Source: JBFMFR01 sp040752025 (GTDB lineage: Bacteria > Chloroflexota > Anaerolineae > Anaerolineales > UBA4823). From it: 64,000 nucleotides of DNA. The stretch spans positions 1 through 64,000 of the forward strand of contig JBFMFR010000013.1 of NCBI GenBank assembly GCA_040752025.1. Direction: 5' to 3'. Every line of letters starts with the position of its first letter. Positions within the stretch are counted from its first letter, which is position 1. Positions 1 to 7,603 of the stretch are shown in pieces. The notes below the pieces were generated by a model. That model searched no databases and was not told where the DNA came from. It worked only from the letters and a program-made list of their open reading frames with translations. The position numbers and the translations under genes are program-made.

Positions 1-140
1 GGCCCTGACGCAGCGTTCCCGGGGTACGCGTCCCCGTTCTGTAACAAACGAAGCTTACCCCGAAACGTGCCCGGCCGCAACCCCTTGCAGGCGTCCCTGC
101 GGGTCGCTCGTTAACATACTAACACGATGCCGAGAACCGC

Positions 141-1370
141 ATGACCTCCGTCAGCGGGGCGGCGACGGCGGCCTACACCTACACCGGCGACGGGCAGCGC
201 ATCGTTGCCACGGAGGGTGTGACGACGACGGTGTACCTGAGTAACTACCTCGAGTGGGCCAAGAATACGAGCACGCAGGCGGTCACGAGCAAGTCTTACT
301 ACTATGCCGGGACGACGCGGGTGGCAATGCGCCAGGAAGGCGGCGCCCCGCTGTGGCTGTTCGGCGATCACCTGGGCAGCACCAGCGTAGTGGCCAACTA
401 CGACGGCTCAGCGCACGGGAAGCTGGGCTATCAAGCCTGGGGTGAAACGAGATTCGCGAGCGGAGATATCCCCACCAGTTTCCAGTACACCGGGCAGCGG
501 AATGAGGCGAGCATTGGGCTTCATTATTACGGGGCGAGGTGGTATGACAGTTCACTGGGACGGTTCGCGCAGGCGGATACCATCATCCCTGAAGATGCAC
601 AGGGTGTGCAGGCCTGGGACCGTTATGCGGGGATGAATAATAACGCTGTCAATTATGCGGATCCGAGCGGGCATTCACAGGTTTTGGGAGAATGTACATT
701 CAAAAATTGTGCATCCCCAAAACTTTTGTGGACCTGGGATAACCTGGCTGCTCTATACGGCATAACGTTCGGTGGAAAAGGGAAATGGACTGAAGAAGCC
801 AAAGCCGCGGTTGTGCTCGCAGCAAATAGAATCGGCCGCGCATTTTTGGAAATCTTGTCTGATCTCTTGGGGGAAGAAATTGGCTCCACTCGAGATGCTT
901 TTGTAAAAGTCTTCGGGAAAATCACGATCATCCTTACGGACAGCGATCGAAACGGATGCGATGCTGGTTACCAAGTAATTACATGTGGTGGAGCAACAGT
1001 CATTGACTCTCGGTTGATTGCTCACGAACTGGGACATGTTTTCGCATATAGGTATGATAACAAGCCATACAATAAACTTCGAGAAGCAAAAATCATGGAC
1101 CGTGGGGGCCATTTGGTGGCTGGTGATTCAGGTAGTGGCTATCTGAGAACAACTTCAGGGTTCAAGGGTAATGTTCCACCTTACATGTATCATGGTCCTA
1201 TAGACTTTGAGGAAGATTGGAATGTTGGCAGTATTGCTTGGCATGAGGATTGGGCGGATATGTTCATGAACTGGGCTTTTGATAGTTTCGATTTGACTCT
1301 AGAAGCAAATGGAGCGGGTTGGAGTCGTTATTGGTGGATGATGACGAATATGGCGGAGTTTATCCAATGA
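141..1370 (+). CDS. Orphan Rhs/YD-repeat tip with C-terminal metallopeptidase-like toxin domain (5'-truncated)
   Basis: Residues 1-178 are the end of an RHS-repeat core: LGSTSVV, QYTGQR and HYYGARWYDSSLGRF are typical, and DPSGH (174-178) marks the usual core boundary. Residues 179-409 are a variable C-terminal domain with HELGH (295-299), a zincin HExxH motif, and a downstream HEDWAD (368-373) that could give the third zinc ligand. I infer a zinc-protease toxin tip. The gene is truncated: codons for DAENR, the conserved RHS motif, lie in frame just before the ATG but follow a TAA at 120-122, and no Shine-Dalgarno is seen. Base composition becomes more AT rich from about 675, exactly where the tip starts, as in transferred Rhs tips. 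It may be a silent tip or a decaying gene. ATGA overlap with the next gene suggests coupling. Confidence 0.75.
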   Translation: MTSVSGAATAAYTYTGDGQRIVATEGVTTTVYLSNYLEWAKNTSTQAVTSKSYYYAGTTRVAMRQEGGAPLWLFGDHLGSTSVVANYDGSAHGKLGYQAWGETRFASGDIPTSFQYTGQRNEASIGLHYYGARWYDSSLGRFAQADTIIPEDAQGVQAWDRYAGMNNNAVNYADPSGHSQVLGECTFKNCASPKLLWTWDNLAALYGITFGGKGKWTEEAKAAVVLAANRIGRAFLEILSDLLGEEIGSTRDAFVKVFGKITIILTDSDRNGCDAGYQVITCGGATVIDSRLIAHELGHVFAYRYDNKPYNKLREAKIMDRGGHLVAGDSGSGYLRTTSGFKGNVPPYMYHGPIDFEEDWNVGSIAWHEDWADMFMNWAFDSFDLTLEANGAGWSRYWWMMTNMAEFIQ

Positions 1371-2425
1371 AATCCCAGGCTTTGTACCTTGTATTTTATA
1401 AGGAGATTCGGCTTAGTTCGGCTTCCTCAATTGCAAAATGGTTTGGCGTTTTGGTATTACTGATCTGTGGCGCTTGCCAGCCAGTGAAAGCTACGCAACC
1501 ACTACCAACTTCTACTATCAAAATGAGTCCTATAGCCTCCTTCACCGCCACACAAACCAGTCAGCCGATACCTACTTCGACCCTTGTTATGACATCGGCC
1601 TATCCTATTGCAACAAGTACATTAGTCATTCCTACTACAACGCAAACCCCATTACCGACCCTGACTGCATCCGAGCGAATAGATAAATTTCGCGAACTAC
1701 TGACAACCAACCTGGGCTGCCGTTTTCCGTGCTGGTGGGGGATCACGCCGGGGAAAAGCACCTGGGCAGAAACCAGGCAGTTTTTAACCTACCTAGGCCC
1801 GGAGAAAATCTCTTCTCGTACGATCATGGCTAGCAAAACACTGTATATTCCATCCGGGTTCGATTTGAAGGTGAAGAAACAAACGGATGGACTTCCAGGA
1901 TACATTTATAATACTCTGTTTTTTGTCGAAGAAGGCGGAATTGTTGAGCGCATACATGTAAATGCTGTTGGATTCACCAATTACATTGAGTTTCAACGGT
2001 TATGGATAAACGAAATGCCCAGAGTCATCTTACGAGAATATGGTATTCCTTCTCGTATTTGGTTCTGGACTTATCCATCGCTCATGGGTCATTCGCATGG
2101 GTATGATCTCTGGCTGATCTATGATCAACAAGGGTTTATTCTCTACTATGAGGGTCTATTGGAGGTTGATGAAGACATCTTTCACATATGCATCTATGAT
2201 GATGGCCGGGAGATTGCTGCAATGAAAATGCACCTACAGTCACCTGACGATCCAACGCCGCTGGAAAGAATGGGCTACTTGACCAGCTTTGAAGACCTTG
2301 GCATTTTGGATATCGAGGCAGCCTCAGGTTTGAGTGTTGAGGCTTTCTACCAGCGATTCACCCGGGACGATCAACCGGCGTGCTTCGAGACGCCAATCAA
2401 GATCTGGCAAACGCCTCAACCTTAG
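1367..2425 (+). CDS. Lipoprotein with CRFPCWWGI domain; candidate immunity partner of the Rhs tip
   Basis: The ATG at 1367 overlaps the stop of the Rhs tip (ATGA), so I prefer it to an upstream in-frame start. A signal segment around LVLLICGAC ends in a weak lipobox, followed by about 70 residues rich in Thr, Ser and Pro, then a globular domain starting with CRFPCWWGI. From memory this motif is frequent in Anaerolineae lipoproteins of unknown function. The product is 352 residues and probably anchored on the outside of the membrane. No catalytic motif is seen. Its position right behind a toxin-like domain, translational coupling and the same AT-rich composition suggest an immunity protein, but that is inference from context only. 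Confidence 0.7.
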   Translation: MKSQALYLVFYKEIRLSSASSIAKWFGVLVLLICGACQPVKATQPLPTSTIKMSPIASFTATQTSQPIPTSTLVMTSAYPIATSTLVIPTTTQTPLPTLTASERIDKFRELLTTNLGCRFPCWWGITPGKSTWAETRQFLTYLGPEKISSRTIMASKTLYIPSGFDLKVKKQTDGLPGYIYNTLFFVEEGGIVERIHVNAVGFTNYIEFQRLWINEMPRVILREYGIPSRIWFWTYPSLMGHSHGYDLWLIYDQQGFILYYEGLLEVDEDIFHICIYDDGREIAAMKMHLQSPDDPTPLERMGYLTSFEDLGILDIEAASGLSVEAFYQRFTRDDQPACFETPIKIWQTPQP

Positions 2426-2589
2426 CAAGGCTTTTGATCCGAGATGAGCAGGACGGGCGCTTGCAACAAATCCTGTGGTGTAATAATCCTGCGCGCTCTA
2501 CCGCCTGACAGGAGCCAAGGCGGAGAACGGCGCCAGCGGCAACTACGACCAGTCGCTGGCCAGCAGCCTGGCAAGCCAGGGTAACTCGA
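2426..2589. other. Intergenic stretch with possible coding remnant
   Basis: No intact gene is seen. One plus-strand frame from about 2496 reads LYRLTGAKAENGASGNYD and then runs without stop into the antisense of the next gene. It has a protein-like composition but no start, and may be a leftover of an older Rhs tip or another gene. The Rhs genes end here and the minus-strand MinD/NifX group begins. Confidence 0.3.
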
Positions 2590-3018
2590 TCAACGAAGAT
2601 GCGTGGGCCCGATTGCCAGGTCCCCCACCTCGAAAACCTCGATTTCAGGGTGCTGCAGGGCTTCGCTGTAGATGCGCCCCCTTTGCAGGAAGCCCAAAGC
2701 CAGGCCGCTGCCGCGCGCCGCCAGCAAGCGCGCGCCGGGCTGTAGATCGATCCCTGCCGGGATTTTGACAAGCCCGCCGGCTTCGATCACCCCTTGCCCA
2801 AGAGTCCGCGACTGCAACCGCACCGGGCTGCCCGCCAACCGCTCAGGACGCCCGATGCCAAAACCGCCGGAGGTGCGGCTGCCGGCCAGGAACAGCACCT
2901 CTTCCCCGGCCTGGAAGCCGTACTCGGCGTAAGCCTGCGGTGGGATCAAGATCTCTCGGCCAGACCCAACCACCGTCCAGCCGAACACCCACTTACCACC
3001 CTTCACCAACTGCGGCAT
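2590..3018 (-). CDS. Conserved hypothetical protein with two AbrB-like beta modules
   Basis: The 142-residue protein has a strong Shine-Dalgarno (AGGAGG) ahead of the ATG at 3018. It seems to contain two similar halves, GREILIPPQAYAEYGFQAGEE and GGLVKIPAGIDLQPGARLL. Both have the 'I-P-x-x-hydrophobic-G-hydrophobic-x-x-G' pattern of SpoVT/AbrB-like swapped-hairpin domains. There is no signal peptide or membrane segment. It is the last gene of the minus-strand MinD-ferredoxin/NifX group, 12 bases after the DUF59 gene, so it probably works with those proteins. The AbrB resemblance is only a reading of the hydrophobic pattern; DNA binding is not established. Confidence 0.65.
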   Translation of the reverse strand: MPQLVKGGKWVFGWTVVGSGREILIPPQAYAEYGFQAGEEVLFLAGSRTSGGFGIGRPERLAGSPVRLQSRTLGQGVIEAGGLVKIPAGIDLQPGARLLAARGSGLALGFLQRGRIYSEALQHPEIEVFEVGDLAIGPTHLR

Positions 3019-3030
3019 AAGAGGTTCCTC

Positions 3031-3342
3031 CTACCCTTTTCCTTCCCACCATTCGCGCAAGAGCGCGTTCAACTCTTCCGACTGCAGGTAGCCGACGATC
3101 TCCATATCCTGCCCGCTTACACCGGGGACCGAGGCTACAGCATCCTGGATCATGACCGACAGCGGCACGGCGATCGGGCACAAGGGCGAAGAAGGCCGGA
3201 ATTTGTACGTTACGTGGCCGTTCTCATCCGTAGCCAGGTCTTCGATCAAGCGCATGCGCACGACATCCACCCCGGTTTCAGGGTCGATCACCTCCGAAAG
3301 CTTATCCAGGACCGCCTGGTGCAACACTGCCGGATCGATCAT
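3031..3342 (-). CDS. MIP18/DUF59 family Fe-S assembly-type protein
   Basis: The 103-residue protein begins with the family pattern VLDKLSEVIDPETGVDVVRM (11-30) and continues with FRPSSPLCPIAVPLSVMIQDAV, where the Cys of the SxxCP motif is kept. DUF59 proteins (SufT, PaaD, MIP18) help build or insert Fe-S clusters. It overlaps the MinD-ferredoxin gene upstream by four bases (ATGA), so the two are very likely cotranslated. Many Mrp-type ATPases carry a DUF59 domain fused to the ATPase; here the two parts are separate genes. I infer a role in loading a cluster, possibly with the two MinD-type ATPases as carriers. Confidence 0.85.
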   Translation of the reverse strand: MIDPAVLHQAVLDKLSEVIDPETGVDVVRMRLIEDLATDENGHVTYKFRPSSPLCPIAVPLSVMIQDAVASVPGVSGQDMEIVGYLQSEELNALLREWWEGKG

Positions 3343-4256
3343 GCCTCACCTTTTTCGTTTAGATAATCCTCCAGGCGCTGCCAGATTCTTGCCAACGCCC
3401 GGCTGGCCGGCGCAGCCGGCGCGTAAGCCGTCACCGGCTCGCCGCACATCATTGCCTGCGTCACGGTCTTGTCAAAGGGGATCTCGCCCACCACTTCGAT
3501 CTGCTCTTGGTCACAGTAATCGAGGATTTGTTGCGTGCCTTGCGGATATATATCCGCCTTGTTGATACACACCAGGGTTGCCAGGCGGAAATGGCGCGCC
3601 ATCTGCAGCACGCGCTCCATATCGTGGATGCCGGCTGCAGTTGGCTCTGCCACGATCAGGCCCAGGTCGGCCCCCGAAGCGGCCGAGATCACCGGGCAGC
3701 CAATCCCGGGCGGGCCGTCTACCAGCACCAGTTGCGCCCCGTCATCCAGGCCCTGGAGGCGCGCCTGCTGCTTGACCATTGTCACCAGCTTACCAGAATT
3801 CTCTTGCGCCGGGCGCAGTTCAGCGTGCAGCAAAGGGCCGCAGCGGCTGTCCGAGCGGAACCAGTGCCCGGCAAGCTGCGTTTCCATGCGGATCGCCAGC
3901 GACGGGCACTGGTAAACACAGGCCGCGCAGCCATCACAGGCGATCGGATCGACGCCATAAACCAGGTTGCCGCTTGATTCGTACGCTGAAATGGCATCGA
4001 AACGGCACACTTCTTCGCAAGTTCCGCAGCCCTGGCACAGGCTCTCATCGATCACCGCTACCGCCCCGCCATAGAACTCGTGCTCCTCAAGTTGGCGCGG
4101 CTGGAGCACCAGCTCCAGGTTGGCCGCGTCCACGTCGGCATCCGCCAGCACCACCTGCAATGGCGCCGGCCCGCTGCTGGCCAAATGAGCCAGCGCGGCC
4201 GTCACGCTGGTTTTACCCGTGCCGCCTTTACCGCTTAAAATCACCAATTGCTTCAT
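3339..4256 (-). CDS. MinD/Mrp superfamily P-loop ATPase with inserted 2x[4Fe-4S] ferredoxin domain
   Basis: Residues 8-17 give the deviant Walker A SGKGGTGKTS of the MinD/Mrp/NubP group. A ferredoxin insertion follows with two CxxCxxCxxxC motifs (C74-C84 and C107-C117), each binding a predicted [4Fe-4S] cluster. The C-terminal half has VLVDGPPGIGCPV, the family Walker B/switch region. It is a paralogue of the product of 4746-5651. Proteins of this kind (COG1149 type) are common in anaerobes next to NifX-like genes, and their exact role is unsettled; an ATP-driven Fe-S or redox carrier role is likely. ATGA overlaps join it to the genes on both sides, indicating tight cotranslation. Confidence 0.9.
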   Translation of the reverse strand: MKQLVILSGKGGTGKTSVTAALAHLASSGPAPLQVVLADADVDAANLELVLQPRQLEEHEFYGGAVAVIDESLCQGCGTCEEVCRFDAISAYESSGNLVYGVDPIACDGCAACVYQCPSLAIRMETQLAGHWFRSDSRCGPLLHAELRPAQENSGKLVTMVKQQARLQGLDDGAQLVLVDGPPGIGCPVISAASGADLGLIVAEPTAAGIHDMERVLQMARHFRLATLVCINKADIYPQGTQQILDYCDQEQIEVVGEIPFDKTVTQAMMCGEPVTAYAPAAPASRALARIWQRLEDYLNEKGEA

Positions 4257-4768
4257 AAGTTCTGTTTTGTCCTCTTGGCCCGCATCCAGCGCGCCAGGCC
4301 AAGCAAGAAATTCGCCCGCGGCACTCTTTGCATGTATTCCCGGTATTCATCCCCAAACTTCTCGATCCCTTCTTGATCCGCGCCGTACATATCGTAATAG
4401 ATTAGCGCCATCGAGATCACACCCATCACAATGACCAGCCAGTGCTGCGCCAGCAGCATCATCGCCAGGTTGAACAATATCCCGGCCAGGTACTGCGGAT
4501 GGCGCACGATGGCGTACAGGCTGGTATCCACCAGCTTCTTCGTACGGACGTAGCTTTCCCCTTTCGCTACCTCACCTTTCTGGCGTAGGATAAACATAGG
4601 TGCAAAACCGAAATACAATGACAGCGCCCAAACGGCCCAGCCCAGCCAGTGCAGCGCGGGGATGCCCGGCATGTTCAGGACAAAAAAGGCCAGGATGTAT
4701 TGGGCTACGATCAGGGCGCTGGCAACCAGTATGCCGCCAAACCCCTTACGCTTCGAATTCGTTGCCAT
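4253..4768 (-). CDS. Isoprenylcysteine carboxyl methyltransferase-like (PEMT/ICMT) membrane methyltransferase
   Basis: The 171-residue protein has about four hydrophobic segments and the family signature YAIVRHPQYLAGIL (around 99-112), where the RHPxY motif binds S-adenosylmethionine. A C-terminal EYREYMQRVPR matches the usual E-x-x-Y-x-x-Y end of the family. Bacterial relatives methylate lipids or unknown acceptors in the membrane. It lies between two MinD-ferredoxin ATPase genes, overlapping one by four bases and the other by 23 bases from the chosen ATG, so it is part of the same operon. No methyl acceptor can be deduced. Its presence inside an Fe-S carrier cluster is unusual. Confidence 0.85.
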   Translation of the reverse strand: MATNSKRKGFGGILVASALIVAQYILAFFVLNMPGIPALHWLGWAVWALSLYFGFAPMFILRQKGEVAKGESYVRTKKLVDTSLYAIVRHPQYLAGILFNLAMMLLAQHWLVIVMGVISMALIYYDMYGADQEGIEKFGDEYREYMQRVPRANFLLGLARWMRAKRTKQNL

Positions 4769-5651
4769 TGGGTAACTCGCTTCGCAAACGATCCACCAAC
4801 TGTTGAAAGCGTTGCTTGAATTCAGCGTGGATCTCTACCAAAGTGCGCCCCTGTGCAATGCCTTCGGCAATTTTCCGTTCGAAGGGGATTCTCAGCAAGA
4901 CCGGTATCCCCTGCTCCTGGCAAAACGCTTCCATGTCTATCCCACAATCCCCGGTCAGGCCATCCCGGTTGATGATCACGCCGGCCGGGATTTTCAACTC
5001 CTGCGCCACCTGCACCGCCAGTTTCAGATCGTGCAATCCAAAAGGCGTTGGCTCAGTCACCAGAAGGATATTATCGGCGCCGCGCACCGCTTCCACCACC
5101 GGGCAGGAGGTCCCTGGGGGGACATCCACAATCACGACCTGGCCCTCTTCAGGCGTAGCCCATTGCTTGAGCTGGCGGATCACCGGCACAGCCATGGGCT
5201 CGCCGATATCGAGCGTGCCGCGCGCAAAATCGATCCCGGATAACGCGCCGCCGCGCTCCAAGACGCCCATCACGTTCAGGCGCTCGGAAATCGCCCCCTC
5301 GGGGCACATCAAAGTACAGCTTCCGCAGCCATGACAAAGCTGCGGAAAGACCAGCGTCTTTTTGCCCAGCACAGCAATGGCGTGGTACTGGCATACTTCG
5401 GCGCATTTACCACAATGCGTGCAGCGTTCTGCATCCACCTCAGGGATCAGAAGGCCCACTTCCTGGCGTTGTTCGAAGGCCGGCTTCAAAAACAGGTGAG
5501 CGTTGGGCGCTTCGACGTCGCAATCCAGGAACAGCGGTGGATCGCTTTCAGCCTCAGACCGTCCGCGATCCACCGCAAGGCTCAACGCCAGGCTGGTAGC
5601 TATGGTCGTTTTTCCAGTGCCGCCTTTGCCACTGGCAACTGCAATGATCAT
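4746..5651 (-). CDS. MinD/Mrp superfamily ATPase with inserted 2x[4Fe-4S] ferredoxin domain (second paralogue)
   Basis: SGKGGTGKTT near residue 8 is the deviant Walker A. The ferredoxin insertion has CTHCGKCAEVC and CHGCGSCTLMC, enough for two [4Fe-4S] clusters. VIVDVPPGTSCPVVEAVRGAD is the nucleotide-switch region. It is similar in length and order to the product of 3339-4256, so the pair may form a heterodimer, as seen for eukaryotic Nbp35/Cfd1; that is inference. The gene starts the ATPase part of the minus-strand group, 28 bases after the NifX-like gene 5680-6045. No clear Shine-Dalgarno precedes the ATG at 5651. Confidence 0.9.
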   Translation of the reverse strand: MIIAVASGKGGTGKTTIATSLALSLAVDRGRSEAESDPPLFLDCDVEAPNAHLFLKPAFEQRQEVGLLIPEVDAERCTHCGKCAEVCQYHAIAVLGKKTLVFPQLCHGCGSCTLMCPEGAISERLNVMGVLERGGALSGIDFARGTLDIGEPMAVPVIRQLKQWATPEEGQVVIVDVPPGTSCPVVEAVRGADNILLVTEPTPFGLHDLKLAVQVAQELKIPAGVIINRDGLTGDCGIDMEAFCQEQGIPVLLRIPFERKIAEGIAQGRTLVEIHAEFKQRFQQLVDRLRSELPNGNEFEA

Positions 5652-5679
5652 AAGATGTTGGCGCCTGTTGTAACGTAAC

Positions 5680-6045
5680 TCAACGCCTGCTGTGGCCGGC
5701 TTCGCCCGGAGTAACGGCTTGTTCGAGCTGGCCGGATTTGAAGCGCTCGATCACCTCTCGAGCGGTGCGGCACGACCCAAACAGATACATTGGGATTCCG
5801 GCCGCATCGAAGGCATCATAGGCATTCGGCCCGAAGGCGCCGCTGACCACCGCCTGGCACTTTTGGGCGGTGACGAATTGCGCCGCCTGGATGCCGGCGC
5901 CGCCCGCAGCGTTGAGAGCCGGGTTTGGAAAGGCGCTCCACTCCAGGGTCTCTGGTTCCACCACCAGGAAATGAGCGGCCCGCCCAAAACGCGGGTCCAC
6001 CTGGGCGTCGAGTTCAGGGGATGTCACCGATATCAGCAGTTTCAT
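5680..6045 (-). CDS. NifX/NafY-family (dinitrogenase Fe-Mo cofactor-type) protein
   Basis: The 121-residue protein starts MKLLISVTSPELDAQVDPRFGRA, the family opening in which a 'D-x-R-F-G-R-A' loop follows the first strand, and contains a G-A-F-G-P-N-A-Y segment near the middle. This fold binds iron-molybdenum cofactor precursors in nitrogen fixers, but most anaerobe copies sit, as here, next to MinD-ferredoxin ATPases without any nitrogenase. A role in holding a metal-sulfur cluster is inferred. It is seven bases from the zinc-ribbon gene upstream and shares its operon with a second family member at 6292-6690. Confidence 0.85.
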   Translation of the reverse strand: MKLLISVTSPELDAQVDPRFGRAAHFLVVEPETLEWSAFPNPALNAAGGAGIQAAQFVTAQKCQAVVSGAFGPNAYDAFDAAGIPMYLFGSCRTAREVIERFKSGQLEQAVTPGEAGHSRR

Positions 6046-6052
6046 CGCCGCC

Positions 6053-6277
6053 TCACTCCCGGATCATCCGGGTCCCGCACTCGGGACAGGTTTTGTCCAT
6101 GCAGCGGACGCCCGCCTGGTGCGCCTCTCTGTGCCCGCACTTAGGACAAACGCAAAAGCCTCCAGGACCGGAGCCAGGCTTATTGCCGCCGCCCTGCCCG
6201 CCGCCTTGGCCCTGGCTGCTGCCACGGCCTGATCCTTGCCCACCTCTACCTCTGCCTCGTAGCATTCGATCGGACAT
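6053..6277 (-). CDS. Small Gly-rich protein with C-terminal zinc ribbon
   Basis: A good Shine-Dalgarno (AGGAGG) places the start at the ATG ending at 6277, giving 74 residues rather than a longer upstream reading. Residues 7-40 are almost only Gly, Arg, Gln and Ser (RGRGRGGQGSGRG type). The rest carries two CxxC pairs, CPKCG and CPECG, plus extra Cys at FCVC and RCMDKTC, fitting a rubredoxin- or zinc-ribbon-like knuckle. It sits between two NifX-like genes and probably belongs to their metallocluster or redox function. Similar short CPKCG proteins accompany NifX/MinD genes in other anaerobes, from memory. Confidence 0.75.
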   Translation of the reverse strand: MSDRMLRGRGRGGQGSGRGSSQGQGGGQGGGNKPGSGPGGFCVCPKCGHREAHQAGVRCMDKTCPECGTRMIRE

Positions 6278-6291
6278 TTGAAAACCTCCTG

Positions 6292-6690
6292 TTAGTGTAG
6301 CCGTTCCACCCGGTCTACAATCTTTCCCTGTGCGTAAGCCAGCACGGCCTGGTCGATGTCGCGCAGGTCTGTAACCACTGGCTTGATGCCGCGCGCCGCC
6401 ATGCTCTGGTATGCGCCCATGCCCATCCCACCGCACAGCAGCGCTTCACAATCTGCAATCGTTTCAGACATCTGCAAGTGCTTGTTGTGAGAAGTAGCGT
6501 CCATGCCATGAAGCTGTCCAGGCTGTTCAGCCTCATGGGGCTGGTTCACGAAATGCGTATGGCCCATTTTGTCGCGCAGTTGGCGCTCTACAATCTGCCC
6601 ATTCTCGACTGTCACCACCATGTAATATGGAGCTCGCCCGAAGTGCATGCTGATCGTATTGCCATCATCCGTAATTACAGCGATTTTCAT
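6292..6690 (-). CDS. NifX/NafY-family protein (second copy)
   Basis: The 132-residue protein starts MKIAVITDDGNTISMHFGRAPYY, with the family H-F-G-R-A loop in place of the R-F-G-R-A of its neighbour. A His-rich linker, GHTHFVNQPHEAEQ, follows the second strand, and LCGGMGMGAYQSM matches the cofactor-loop region. A Shine-Dalgarno AGGAG precedes the ATG. It is the first structural gene after the XRE-cupin regulator on this strand, with 58 bases between them, and lies upstream of the second NifX-like protein. The His-rich linker could help bind metal. No nitrogenase gene is in the window, so a nitrogen-fixation role is not supported. Confidence 0.85.
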   Translation of the reverse strand: MKIAVITDDGNTISMHFGRAPYYMVVTVENGQIVERQLRDKMGHTHFVNQPHEAEQPGQLHGMDATSHNKHLQMSETIADCEALLCGGMGMGAYQSMAARGIKPVVTDLRDIDQAVLAYAQGKIVDRVERLH

Positions 6691-6748
6691 GTTTGTTCTC
6701 CTGAGTTTTTAGAATTTATGCCTTGTGTTCGCGCCACAAAGCCTGACT

Positions 6749-7438
6749 TCATCGGTTGTGCGTTTGGATAAAATGCCTTTCTGTCGGGTAATCGCGCTCA
6801 TCCGTAGGATACAAAATCAGGATGGAGCGCGATCGCGTTGCGTTCAGGTTCTGCCAGCGATGTGGCAGGTGCGCCTCGAAAAGCAAGCTGTCGCCAGCCT
6901 CCAAAAGATAAGTGCAGTTATCGATCCAATAAGCGATGCGCCCTTCCAGGCAGTAAACGAACTCGTAGCCGGTGTGCACGATCTCGCTTAGCCCGCTGCC
7001 CGCATTGGGTTCCAGGGTTACCATGAAGGGTTCCACTGCCCGGATGCAAGCGCCGGGGCCCAGGTCTTCGATAAAGCCGTGCTCGAAGGAGGCTCGCGGC
7101 CGGCAATCGGCTTTGACGTAAGCGACCTTCTGCTGGGCCGCCTCCGTTTCGAAAAACAACGTGACCGGCACATCCAGCGCCAGAGCCAACTGCTGGAGTG
7201 TGCTGACGCTGGGAGAGCTTTTCCCATTCTCGATCAGGCTGAGCGTATTGATCGCCAGGCCGCTGATTTCGGCCAGCGTACGGATGGTCAGGTTACGCTC
7301 TTCGCGCAGCCGTCGCAAGCAGCTCCCGACATCGAGTTCTGCTGTAGAAACTGTGCTTCCTCCTGAGGCGCCTTCCTGCATTTGCCGGTAATGCCAGCGT
7401 AAGCCTCGCCTTAGAGGCGAATGCGCCTTTCTTGGCAT
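6749..7438 (-). CDS. XRE-family transcriptional regulator with C-terminal cupin sensor domain
   Basis: Residues 35-95 form a Cro/CI helix-turn-helix (LRRLREERNLTIRTLAEISG, then TLSLIENGKSSPSVSTL). Residues 150-225 form a cupin barrel (ETGYEFVYCLEG-type strand with H and GDSLLFEAHLPHRW). Such XRE-cupin proteins sense small ligands or metals. Start at 7438 is supported by GGGAG eight bases upstream and by a full promoter behind it. It faces the LysR gene across a 165-base divergent region and is likely the local regulator of the MinD/NifX group, possibly autoregulated. A paralogue with the same architecture lies at 16617-17249. Confidence 0.9.
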   Translation of the reverse strand: MPRKAHSPLRRGLRWHYRQMQEGASGGSTVSTAELDVGSCLRRLREERNLTIRTLAEISGLAINTLSLIENGKSSPSVSTLQQLALALDVPVTLFFETEAAQQKVAYVKADCRPRASFEHGFIEDLGPGACIRAVEPFMVTLEPNAGSGLSEIVHTGYEFVYCLEGRIAYWIDNCTYLLEAGDSLLFEAHLPHRWQNLNATRSRSILILYPTDERDYPTERHFIQTHNR

Positions 7439-7475
7439 ATCTCACTCTCCCAATTTGATTGGTGCGACTACTAAA

Positions 7476-7503
7476 ATTATAGTTGATTAATGCAATTTGT
7501 CAA
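7476..7503 (-). promoter_or_regulatory. Sigma70-type promoter for the XRE-cupin/NifX operon
   Basis: Read on the minus strand, TTGACA (7503-7498) is followed by a 16-base spacer and TATAAT (7481-7476): both boxes match the consensus perfectly. Transcription would begin near 7469, about 30 bases before the XRE-cupin start codon. Confidence 0.8.
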
Positions 7504-7525
7504 GTATAAACAACCAATATTATGG

Positions 7526-7531
7526 TATAAT
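7526..7531 (+). promoter_or_regulatory. -10 box of the LysR gene (TGGTATAAT)
   Basis: TATAAT preceded by TGG lies 72 bases upstream of the LysR start, inside a small symmetric block GGTATAATACC. No good -35 box is found at normal spacing, so the promoter may need an activator. It lies about 20 bases from the -35 box of the divergent promoter, so a bound regulator could affect both. Confidence 0.55.
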
Positions 7532-7603
7532 ACCAGGTGCACCGATACAGTCAATAAAAGAGCCTGAAAAAATTCTCATAGCAGCGGTTACAGGGAGAGT
7601 AGT

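Noticed and set aside
5680..6690. NifX-like genes as evidence for nitrogen fixation
   Set aside because: No nifH, nifD, nifK or nifB is present in the window and such proteins are common in non-fixing anaerobes.
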